Of a stretch of 11,739 bases of DNA, positions 1 to 7,234 are shown piece by piece. The stretch comes from Discostella pseudostelligera. Lineage: Eukaryota; Bacillariophyta; Thalassiosirophyceae; Thalassiosirales; Thalassiosiraceae. The notes under the pieces were generated by a model, which saw only the letters and a list, made by a program, of their open reading frames with translations, was not told the origin of the DNA and did not search any database. The translations under genes were made by a program, and so were the position numbers. Numbering within the stretch: position 1 is the stretch's first letter; each line of letters starts with the position of its first letter. The stretch is from contig JALLBK010003357.1 of NCBI GenBank assembly GCA_036940085.1, positions 1 through 11,739 on the forward strand, read 5' to 3'.

Positions 1-2
1 AC

Positions 3-1811
3 CCACCAATATATTTCCATGCATTTATCCTAAATAGGTACAATGATGATTGGAATGCCAACATGCCATCGATCCTTGCTTCATCCTACGTTTCCATCTC
101 GACGGCAGTGGCCTACACCACTCCCTTTTTAGGTGCGATACTGGCCGACAATCTACTTGGGGAATACATGACCATCCTCCTTGGATCAATTATATGCTAC
201 ATTCCCGGTCTACTCCTAATAGCATTAACCACCATACCCCAATTTCTCGGACAGGAATTTAATCATTCAGCAATCCGTTGGGGACTACTAATCCTATGGC
301 CAATGGGGACCGGCACGGTCAAAGCCTGCGTTAATGTCTTTGGTGCCAAACAATTCCATCCAATCTTGCAATCATCCTTTATTGAAAGTTACTACGTCAA
401 TTTCTACATGTGTATTAATATTGGTGCATTGACAGGGGGGATTGTGGTACCATTGGTAGCACAGCAATGTATTACGCTGGCGTATTTTATACCCGTGGGG
501 ATGTTGGGATTGGGTGTGCTGATGTTTGTGGTGGGTACGAAACGATATGTGAGACCACGACCGAGTACACAGTATGTACGACGGATGGTGGAGGAGAAGA
601 TGGAGAATTGGTGTGGTGGTTGTTGTTGTAATTGGGGATGGAGACGAAATCTGGAGCCGCCACTGCCGACTATGGGGACGACAAAATCACCATCGCCATC
701 GACACTACATGACCGAATGGCAATGAACATCCAATCCAGCCCGGCAGAAAGTAGAGTAGGCGTTGGGACCATCGCCCTCCTAAGTGGTCTTGTTGTACCC
801 TTTAATGTGGCATATGCACAAATGGCCACGACTTTTATCGTGCAGGGGAGTGTCATGACAAATTTTGGAGTGGTCGATGCACCCATGATGAATAATGCAG
901 ATGCTGTGAGTGTGTTGGCATTTGGATATATTATTGGTAATGTCATCTACCCGGAATTAAATAGACGGGGGATTAAGATTCCAACGACGTACAAATTTGC
1001 CATCGGTTCGGCATTTGGTGCACTGGCGGTAGGATGTGCCATTCTTACAGATTATCGTATTCATCAAGTGTATGAAGAAAGTGGAGAGGCAATCACGGTA
1101 TTATGGCAGGTGTTTCCATACTTTTTGATTGGAATAGGTGAAATCTTTGCAGTGTCGGCGGCATATGAATTGGCCTTTACCGTTGCACCCTCCAAAATGA
1201 AATCGGTGGCATCGGCTGCGAACCTCTTTATGGTCGGTGGACTGCCAAATGTCGTTTGCATCATGCTCTACAATGCATGCCGCGGCTGGTTCCTGAATAA
1301 GCATGGCGAAGCGCGAATTCACAAATTGCACGATTATGCATCGGCCAAGGTGGTTAACTATTTTTGGCTTGTGGAGGCAATTGCACTCTTTGGTGTTGTT
1401 ATTAATATCCTACCGTCTGTGAAAAATTGGGTGGAGAGTATTGAGGAAACAGCCGCGGAGTCTATCAATTCACCCATAAGTACACCCGTTATTCGAAAGA
1501 AACTAATGCAGAAGAAGCAATACCGCAGTCAGCATAGTAGTTTGGGGTCGAGCACGGAGGAGGAGACTCCACTCATTAACTCGCAAAAACACGCCAATTA
1601 TCTCAAGTATACCGAGAGGCCAGAACTACGAAAAATGGGAAGTTTCCGTGCCGGTCCATCGTCTAAGTCGAAAAAGTCTGGTCCTGCCGTGCTTCCTCAA
1701 TATCAGCATCGTCTGCTCAAGTCGCCAGAAGCAAAGGAACAATTATATTTGCAAGTTAACAATGCTTTTGCGCCGCATGCGGCGGATGCAACTGGTAATA
1801 AGTCGACGTGA
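3..1811 (+). CDS. Proton-coupled oligopeptide transporter (POT/PTR2 family), 5' end missing
   Basis: Probable proton-driven di/tripeptide (or nitrate-type) symporter of the major facilitator superfamily. The reading frame stays open to the left edge. The residues before the first ATG (position 63) align in style with the segment between TM1 and TM2 of animal PEPT proteins, so that ATG is probably internal. TM1, with the family's ExxER motif, lies outside the window. Numbering from that ATG: a near-perfect first PTR2 signature (GAILADNLLG, 24-33, then TI at 37-38); GTGTVKACVNVFGAKQF at 82-98, the family's GxGGIKPxxxxFGGDQF region with Lys87 kept; a full match to the second PTR2 signature at 111-123 (YVNFYMCINIGAL); a 70-residue central loop with a Cys cluster (184-189); and the TM10-like WQVFPYFLIGIGEIF at 348-362 with the conserved Glu. 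The last 126 residues form a polar tail with an acidic dileucine-type motif EETPLI (500-505), suggesting an endomembrane or vacuolar location. The family assignment is firm; substrate and location are inferred. Confidence 0.9.
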   Translation, partial: PPIYFHAFILNRYNDDWNANMPSILASSYVSISTAVAYTTPFLGAILADNLLGEYMTILLGSIICYIPGLLLIALTTIPQFLGQEFNHSAIRWGLLILWPMGTGTVKACVNVFGAKQFHPILQSSFIESYYVNFYMCINIGALTGGIVVPLVAQQCITLAYFIPVGMLGLGVLMFVVGTKRYVRPRPSTQYVRRMVEEKMENWCGGCCCNWGWRRNLEPPLPTMGTTKSPSPSTLHDRMAMNIQSSPAESRVGVGTIALLSGLVVPFNVAYAQMATTFIVQGSVMTNFGVVDAPMMNNADAVSVLAFGYIIGNVIYPELNRRGIKIPTTYKFAIGSAFGALAVGCAILTDYRIHQVYEESGEAITVLWQVFPYFLIGIGEIFAVSAAYELAFTVAPSKMKSVASAANLFMVGGLPNVVCIMLYNACRGWFLNKHGEARIHKLHDYASAKVVNYFWLVEAIALFGVVINILPSVKNWVESIEETAAESINSPISTPVIRKKLMQKKQYRSQHSSLGSSTEEETPLINSQKHANYLKYTERPELRKMGSFRAGPSSKSKKSGPAVLPQYQHRLLKSPEAKEQLYLQVNNAFAPHAADATGNKST

Positions 1812-1921
1812 ATTGTACCGATAGCTAAAATTTTGCAGTGATTGTATATATTGTAAATAATGATAGTCTAGCAAGCACTGGTTGAGAAATCAAAACAAAG
1901 TACTAGGTAGTAGTGGTCGAG
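1812..1921. other. Convergent 3'-3' intergenic gap
   Basis: This short AT-rich gap lies between the stop codons of the transporter and the glycosyltransferase, which converge. It must hold the 3' ends of both transcripts. TGTATATATTGTAAATAATG near 1836-1862 is an AT-rich stretch that could serve polyadenylation in either direction, but there is no canonical AATAAA. No GGCGGGA element is present here. Confidence 0.5.
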
Positions 1922-3463
1922 TTAACCCTCTTGCCATGTGCATCCCCAGAGATGCACTGCTTTTGTCTCGACATTGACAAAACTGAGTAATTTCCGTAAA
2001 GGAGATGATGACATCATTGCATTGCTCACATTCTGATCACCGGATCTGCAGTAGGTGTCACTGTCGTCTTTGTACTGCAACTCATTCCTCAAACAGTTTG
2101 GCAAAGGATGGAATACATGTGAAGGAAATACTACAACTTGAGAAACGCTAAATCCCTCACCGCTTGTTTGGCTCGAACCATTGCATTCTATGATGTCTTG
2201 ATCATCAGATCCAGTTGTTATTGTAGCTGCACCACCATTGCTAATAATCCATCGACAAACTGAGCGTGTTAGCAAACCCGGACCAGTGTTTTCAATCACC
2301 TTTATGGATGAAATATTGTTGCGGGCTTGTTGTTGTTGTTGCATCAATTCCACAATATTGGCAGAAGACGTGTCTAAAAATGAGGAGATCAGCATTGCCA
2401 TCGACTCTTGCCCCCTCTGACTTCGCAGTATCGGTGGTGGTGGTGTAGCTGATGATAAATCCTTAATATAGGAATAAATGGAATGCATCATGTTCCATAC
2501 TATCGGATGTCCTCCGTGTTGGCATCCCAATAATCCATTGTTCAATTCAATGCAGCCGGTATTACTTGCACCACAGAAGAATTGCACAGGTTTCATAATC
2601 CTCCTCCTCCTATTGCTGCTCCTAGTTACACTGTCATGGATGGTACTGCTATGTGACGAGGCAACAATATCCTCCAAACTATCAACACACCAATAATCAA
2701 TGTCGACATACACTCCACCAAACTTGTTTAGAATTTCGAGCCGCAGTATGTCTGATGCCATACCATAATTTCCGATCTTCATTGCATATTGATATCCTTC
2801 AAAATTATGCATGGTGGCTACGTCCAATTGAAATGATGATGATGATGTAATGGTGTGATTGTCATGTTGTTCTTTTTCACTGACAGTATCGGGTTGCATG
2901 CCGATACTACAAATGTTCTCTTCCGTCCATAGTTGAATCGTCCACCCATGAGACAATGGGTGATGTTTTGCCCAGGATTGCATGCATTCATTCCATCTTT
3001 GGTTATTCACTTTATCGATAGTCGTAGAATTGTCGTGCAATGTCAGAAATGGAAAGAAAGGGATGGGCTTACCACCGAGCCAGACAAAGTGAATGATTTT
3101 GGGTATCTCCGTATTCGGAATGTTGGGAGATCCATTGTGCGCTGTATTAGCATTATTCGCGGTATAGTCTATCTCATCATCTACCACCAAAGCACAATCA
3201 ATGCCATTCTCCAGACTATTATGACGATGGCAGTGCGCGGTCGCCATCGCCATCGCCATCGGCATTGGCGGCGACGGCATCAGCGACAGCAGGGCAGCAA
3301 TCCATTCATCCTCTTCTTGCAAGTTGGACGACCAGACATTTCGACGGATATTTCTCCAGCTATTAGTAATACGCAGTGGAGATGAAGGTGATGCGTCATG
3401 GCAAACATCACTAGTAGTAGCACAGCCGAAGAAGGCTTCCATGGCTATCATTATCATGGGCAT
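1922..3463 (-). CDS. Glycosyltransferase with DXD motif (Gly_transf_sug / GT32-like)
   Basis: Probable metal-dependent transferase moving a sugar from a nucleotide sugar to a glycan, related to the OCH1 / capsular polysaccharide synthesis type of GT32 enzymes. In this 513-residue protein the fold begins at 121 with PKIIHFVWLGGKP, the typical first strand of the family. Next come a CMQSWAKHHP helix (160-169), WTIQLWTEENI (174-184) and the nucleotide-sugar core ASDILRLEILNKFGGVYVDIDYW (from 236), whose DID at 254-256 is the DXD metal and donor site. Later family-like pieces are FFCGASNTG, a GHPIVWNMM segment, TGPGLLTRS, and a C-terminal AVHLWGCTWQEG. The first ~115 residues are poorly conserved-looking and include a Met-Pro/Met-Ala run coded by a hexanucleotide repeat. 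There is no convincing membrane anchor; MPMIMIAMEAFFGCA is only a weak hydrophobic start, so an upstream exon cannot be excluded. The frame upstream has no further ATG before a stop at 3545-3547. Donor and acceptor sugars cannot be read from sequence. Confidence 0.85.
   Translation of the reverse strand: MPMIMIAMEAFFGCATTSDVCHDASPSSPLRITNSWRNIRRNVWSSNLQEEDEWIAALLSLMPSPPMPMAMAMATAHCHRHNSLENGIDCALVVDDEIDYTANNANTAHNGSPNIPNTEIPKIIHFVWLGGKPIPFFPFLTLHDNSTTIDKVNNQRWNECMQSWAKHHPLSHGWTIQLWTEENICSIGMQPDTVSEKEQHDNHTITSSSSFQLDVATMHNFEGYQYAMKIGNYGMASDILRLEILNKFGGVYVDIDYWCVDSLEDIVASSHSSTIHDSVTRSSNRRRRIMKPVQFFCGASNTGCIELNNGLLGCQHGGHPIVWNMMHSIYSYIKDLSSATPPPPILRSQRGQESMAMLISSFLDTSSANIVELMQQQQQARNNISSIKVIENTGPGLLTRSVCRWIISNGGAATITTGSDDQDIIECNGSSQTSGEGFSVSQVVVFPSHVFHPLPNCLRNELQYKDDSDTYCRSGDQNVSNAMMSSSPLRKLLSFVNVETKAVHLWGCTWQEG
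3242..3265. repeat. Hexanucleotide microsatellite (CGCCAT)n
   Basis: Three perfect CGCCAT units followed by one imperfect unit lie inside the glycosyltransferase gene. On the coding strand they read as alternating ATG and GCG/CCG codons and produce MPMAMAMA (residues 67-74), just before the catalytic domain. The unit length keeps the frame, so changes in copy number would be tolerated. Confidence 0.8.
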
Positions 3464-3516
3464 GGAATGAATTATCGTTTGGTGACGGTCCGGTGACGGT
3501 GACGGTGATGGCAGAT

Positions 3517-3725
3517 GGCGGGAGATTTCAGATTTCGGTTCGCTTCAAATTCTGGCGGGAAGCAATAGATATTGTATCAGATATCGTATGCTCTAGCTAG
3601 GAGTAGCGGGAAGAGGAGAAAGATACGGCGGTTGGCAAAAGATACTTATGGCGGGAGAGAAGAAATCATGAGATATGGCGGGAAGAAAAGATATGGCGAA
3701 AAAATTGGCGAAATTGGCGGGAAGA
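3517..3725. promoter_or_regulatory. Cluster of GGCGGGA (E2F-like) elements
   Basis: GGCGGGAGA at 3517-3525, GGCGGGAAG at 3554-3562, GGCGGGAGA at 3650-3658, GGCGGGAAGA at 3677-3686 and TTGGCGGGAAGA at 3714-3725 all lie in the same orientation. There is also a partial GCGGGAAGA at 3606-3614 and two weaker GGCGAAA copies between (3695 and 3707). The core resembles animal and plant E2F/DP sites (TTTGGCGGGAA). They sit 55 to 260 bp upstream of the glycosyltransferase start, a natural promoter or 5' UTR position. The repetition is seen directly; the binding factor is inferred. Confidence 0.55.
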
Positions 3726-3826
3726 CCTATCTCCCATCTCTATCTACCGACCGGAAGTACATAGGGTAATAGGGTAGATACTTACAGATACTTACCGACC
3801 ATCCAGCCAGCTGCTAGCTAGGAGTA
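3593..3826. repeat. Cluster of short direct repeats
   Basis: CTAGCTAGGAGTA occurs exactly at 3593-3605 and again at 3814-3826. Between them, ATAGGGTA is tandemly duplicated at 3761-3776, GATACTTAC(A/C) is tandemly duplicated at 3777-3796, and TACCGACC occurs at 3745-3752 and 3793-3800. The cluster looks like local duplication in non-coding DNA. It has no terminal inverted repeats or coding capacity that would mark a transposon. Confidence 0.65.
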
Positions 3827-4168
3827 CTATACAGAGATAATAACTAGACAATGATCATCCTCCTTGCCACTGCCGTACCAACGCCATGAACGAAACATCA
3901 TCATCAGCTACCCGATAACGATAAGTTTGTCACCGTCGTTAGCGTTAAAGTGGCGCTCATTTTCATTCGACGACGGCGATACGACGCGACAGCACTACAA
4001 AATACAACAAATGAATCTTTCGACAATTGCTACCTACTTATGCGGACATCATCACGGCGATGCAATAACTATCAAAGTTGTAACATGACTATGAACTATT
4101 TGTAAAATTCAGGATTTATCCCCGTGCTTTTTTGCTCGTCTCCGTAGTGCCATTGTTCACGACTACCT

Positions 4169-6784
4169 TCACTTACTAGCCCGTCCGGATGACGACAACT
4201 TCATCTCATAAGCCAATACCGTTTTGCTTATCTGATTCGCCAAACTGTCCAACCTAGACTCTAGGTACGTCTCCTTCGACTTTTGCACCTGTATCTTTTG
4301 CTGTGCACGTGACAACTCCAACATCATTTCATGATGGGTCGTGCGCAGCTGTTCCATGGACTCTTTCTGTTGTGCAACCTGAGAGTAGAGGTCGAGCTTT
4401 TCATTCTCAAGCTGCATTATCTTTGCATTGTATTCGTCATTTGCCACGGTAGTGGTTGCCTTCATGGCCTCCTCTTTGGCCAGTTGCAATTTTTCCTTGA
4501 GGTATTCGATATGGTGCACCAAACCGCTCTCGTCATGCTTTTCACTCTGACCTAATCGTTCCTCGAGTGAGGCCACTTTCATTTGTAGCGCATTGTTTTC
4601 AACTTCATACTGGTCGTTATCTCTCTTCAGATCCTTGATTTGGCACCTATGCTCTTCACTGACCTTTTTCCAATCACTAATTTCCTTCAGGTAATGGCTC
4701 TTTTGATTGGTCAAGTCATCGACTTTACTTTCGAGGTGCTTCATCTTTCCTCCATCCCACTCCATCTCTTCCATTTTACGCATAGCGTTTTGAAGCTGTC
4801 GTTTGGTCTCGATTAACTCCTGTTCTATCTCTACCTTATCCTTCGTCGTTTGGTCGAGTTCAGATTCAAGAAATTGAATATCCTTCTTGCGGTTGAGTTT
4901 GATAGAATCAATATCCTTTACTGCCTGAGCTAGTTGCTGGACCAACAATTCCTTCTCTTTCTCGGCAGTCTGCATCTTGTCTTCGGATTCAGACTGAGTA
5001 CTGCGCAACTGAGAACGTAAATTTTCAATCTCTCTCTCGGATTGCGCTTTATGTGCCTCATATTCCTGTTTCATTCGAACCGACTCCTTTCGTATATCAA
5101 TAGATTTCGCAAGGTCGGATTTTAGGGCTTCCACAATCTTGGATTGGTGTGAGAAAAAGTTCTCATGGAGGTTGCGTTGCATCTGCAACTCATTCTGGAG
5201 GTCCAATATTTGATTCTGTGACATCTGCTCGGCTTCACGCTTGTCGGCGAGTGCTTTGGAGAGTTGACTTTCGAGTGATGAAAGCTGCTGTTTTGACTCG
5301 GCAAGGATGGATCGCTTCTCGTTTTGTACGGCCTGAAGAGATTTCTCAAGCTGTCCTTGATTCTGGGTGTACCGAGCAACTTTTTCCTAAAGAATAATCG
5401 GTGCACGAAGGTGAGAAATGAGATATGTATTAAACGGATTCAATTGACAAACTTAGGCCATCACAGTTCGAGTACATACCTCACACTCCATCTGTACTTT
5501 ACTGAGTTGCTCTGAATATTGCGTCACCCTACTTTTCATGTTACTCCGCTCCTCCTGTACTTGTTGCAACACTTTACACAGTTCGTTGCCCTTACTTTCC
5601 AAACTTTCTTTTTCAGTAATCAGTTCATTATTCAACCTCTTTGCCCGTGCTAGCTCCTCCATGGTTGCATCCAACTCGCTTTGCACAGCCTTCAACTCCT
5701 TCCTGTGCAATGAGCTCTTCCTTTCACCATCCTCCGCCACCAGTTTCTCCATCTCTCGAGATTGCAACGTAGCCATTAATGCTTCACCTTCCTTCTGTTC
5801 CAATTCTGCAGCTAGGCTTTCTATCCTGTCTTCCAAGGCAACGATTATATCATCCTTTGCGTTGATATTTTTGGTGTTAGAGTCAGTGGCCTTTTGAAGC
5901 TTTCGTTTGTATTGAGCGACGTCGGACTGGAGATGTTCACGTTCGAGGGTAAGACGCCGTATTTGATCTTGGGCGGTTTCCCGTTCTTGCGTTAGACGCC
6001 GCATCTGATCTTTGGTTTGGCTAGAAGTCGTCGTGACCGCAAACGATACCGTTGAAGTGTCTCTATTTGGGGGCTGCTTCGAATTAGATCGCTTTGGCGT
6101 CTTGCATTGATGCGTAGTACTGTTCTTGGATATAGTCGACGAGGCCACGGAGCTGTTCGATGACGTTCTACCAACTCTCGAATTGGGGATAGTAGATGAG
6201 ACCACGGAGCTATTCGATGAAGCTGTTCCAATTTTTGAATTAGATGGAACAGACGTGACCTCGGGGCTATTTGGCAAAGTTCTTCCAACTCTCAACTTTG
6301 AAGTTCGAAGCCTGCTACTGATATTGGCATTGGCGTATGATGTATTGTTAATGACATTGCTTCTGTTCGAAGGTGACAATATCATCATGGGTGGCGTAGT
6401 AGTGACATTATTTCCGCGGCTCATTTTCTCTGATGACCATTCTCCCGCAGAGGATACAGTCGACTCATCAAATTCAAATGTCGTGGATTCCGTAGTAGTG
6501 CATTTCAACCCTAACTTGTGCTGGTATTTTCCCCCTTTGTTTTCCTTGCTAGTGCCAGTGCTCGCCGAGAAGAAACTGCCGTGGGAGGAGACGGTTGAAT
6601 CATCGAATGTAGATGCCGTGGGAGCTCTGGACAGACCTATCGTCTGCTGGGGATCGACAGTGTTCATCTCCTTCCCTTTCGCGGTGTTGTTAGTTTCAGT
6701 GGCGGCATTCTTCAGCTGCTTGCGTTGCTGGCGGCGTTGGTTCGCCACCGCGGCGAGGCGGGTACCGGCCATTGCAGAAGACAT
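4169..6784 (-). CDS. Two-exon coiled-coil protein, 840 residues, unrecognised
   Basis: Coding is complement(4169..5386 joined to 5480..6784); the exons meet in phase 0 (residue 435/436). Starting from ATG at 6782-6784, residues 1-255 are basic then Ser/Thr/Asn-rich and probably disordered. They contain twin motifs TFDDSTVSSHGSF (59-71) and TFEFDESTVSSAG (102-114) and three degenerate 19-residue repeats (about 162-219). From about 257 to nearly the C-terminus the protein is almost unbroken heptad-type coiled coil, opening with a duplicated 14-residue unit (DQMRRLTQERETAQ, 259-272; DQIRRLTLEREHLQ, 273-286). The architecture fits a structural, tethering or cytoskeleton/centrosome-type protein, but coiled coils mislead homology and I assign no function. 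No ATPase head is visible, so it is not an SMC or kinesin. It shares a 450-bp divergent promoter with the DNA-binding gene on its right. Confidence 0.85.
5387..5479 (-). other. Spliceosomal intron, 93 nt, phase 0
   Basis: Read on the minus strand, the donor is GAG|GTATGTAC and the acceptor is TTATTCTTTAG|GAAAAA, with a pyrimidine-rich run before the AG. Splicing joins two frames that are both strongly coiled coil and keeps the heptad character across the junction. The reading frame runs from the donor into a TAA after nine intronic codons, and the downstream frame has a TAG at the acceptor, so unspliced RNA would give a 443-residue truncated protein. The intron length is an exact multiple of three. 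Confidence 0.9.
6138..6308. repeat. Three degenerate 57-bp tandem repeats in the coiled-coil gene
   Basis: Units at 6138-6194, 6195-6251 and 6252-6308 line up on the plus strand (GAC/GAT GAG ... CCACGGAGCT ... TTCGATGA ... CCAA). The first two are the most alike and the third has diverged. In the real coding frame (minus) each unit is 19 codons and yields Ser/Asn-rich repeats such as SNSKIGTASSNSSVVSSTI and PNSRVGRTSSNSSVASSTI. Confidence 0.8.
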
Positions 6785-7234
6785 CGTTTGTAGATGCTCT
6801 TTTTGTCAATTGACATGAAACTCAATGGAATTGGATGTTGGTAGGTTGCGACGCGGACATGGGCAAGGCACAAGAAGTGGAGAGTGGAGTTTTGGCTGCG
6901 GTATGAGTGGAAGGAAATGGAAATCATGTATTTCTCGATTTCAAATAAATCATTCTTCTATATCTTTCATAATACTAATTCCAGAATACGTATAATCCAA
7001 AATCGGCGAGAAAATTGATGCTACTTTGTACATGCAGAATCTCGCTCGGAATATGAAATTAGCCTAAATTAGATGTTGACCAAAATGGCGCCAAATCTCC
7101 CGCTCCGTCTGTCTTGCCTCTTACCTGCAGCTGGTGCAGCATCAATTCGACCATGAAAGATGGTGATAGTTACCATGACAATGAGCGGAAGCCGAATGCT
7201 CCCCTAACCACACCAAAGCATCTCACACTAAAGC
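6785..7234. promoter_or_regulatory. Divergent intergenic region with an E2F-like composite site
   Basis: This 450-bp region lies between the starts of the coiled-coil gene (minus) and the CENP-B-like gene (plus), so both promoters must be here. At 7087-7103 it holds GGCGCCAAATCTCCCGC; on the minus strand this reads TTTGGCGCC, a strict TTTSGCGC E2F consensus, preceded by GCGGGAGA. The site is about 130 bp from the plus-strand ATG and about 300 bp from the minus-strand ATG. No clear TATA box at a convincing distance and no RNA gene were seen. Confidence 0.55.

Larger units (their letters stand above)
3464..4168. promoter_or_regulatory. Gene-free region: upstream flank of the glycosyltransferase, 3' flank of the coiled-coil gene
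   Basis: This 705-bp stretch separates two minus-strand genes. The part nearest the glycosyltransferase start holds a GGTGAC-type microsatellite (about 3481-3510) and five GGCGGGA elements (about 3517-3725, annotated separately). Further on are short direct repeats at 3593-3826. The last ~80 bases before 4169 should contain the 3' UTR end of the coiled-coil gene. The short open frames here (3572-3769 and 3864-4088) are not credible: the first is built from the GGCGGGA repeats and the second begins at a TTG. I saw no tRNA or other structured RNA. Confidence 0.6.

Noticed and set aside
404..946. 180-residue minus-strand open frame inside the transporter
   Set aside because: It is a shadow of the POT gene, whose family signatures fix the plus strand as coding.
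2933..3385. 150-residue plus-strand open frame with an Arg/His run
   Set aside because: It is antisense to the glycosyltransferase. The RHRHRHRH-like run is the hexanucleotide microsatellite read on the wrong strand.
3572..3769. 65-residue open frame in the gene-free region
   Set aside because: It is composed of the GGCGGGA-containing repeats, giving low-complexity Gly/Lys/Arg sequence with no homology-like features.
3761..3776. AGGGTA repeats resembling interstitial telomere sequence
   Set aside because: There are only two 8-bp units of ATAGGGTA, which do not match a TTAGGG array.
4169..6784. SMC, kinesin or myosin assignment for the coiled-coil protein
   Set aside because: There is no Walker A/B, ABC signature or motor head. 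Any similarity would be heptad composition only.
6126..6818. 230-residue plus-strand open frame opposite exon 1 of the coiled-coil gene
   Set aside because: It is the antisense of a well-supported exon. Its apparent 19-residue acidic repeats come from the 57-bp DNA repeats of the real gene, and it has no independent domain.
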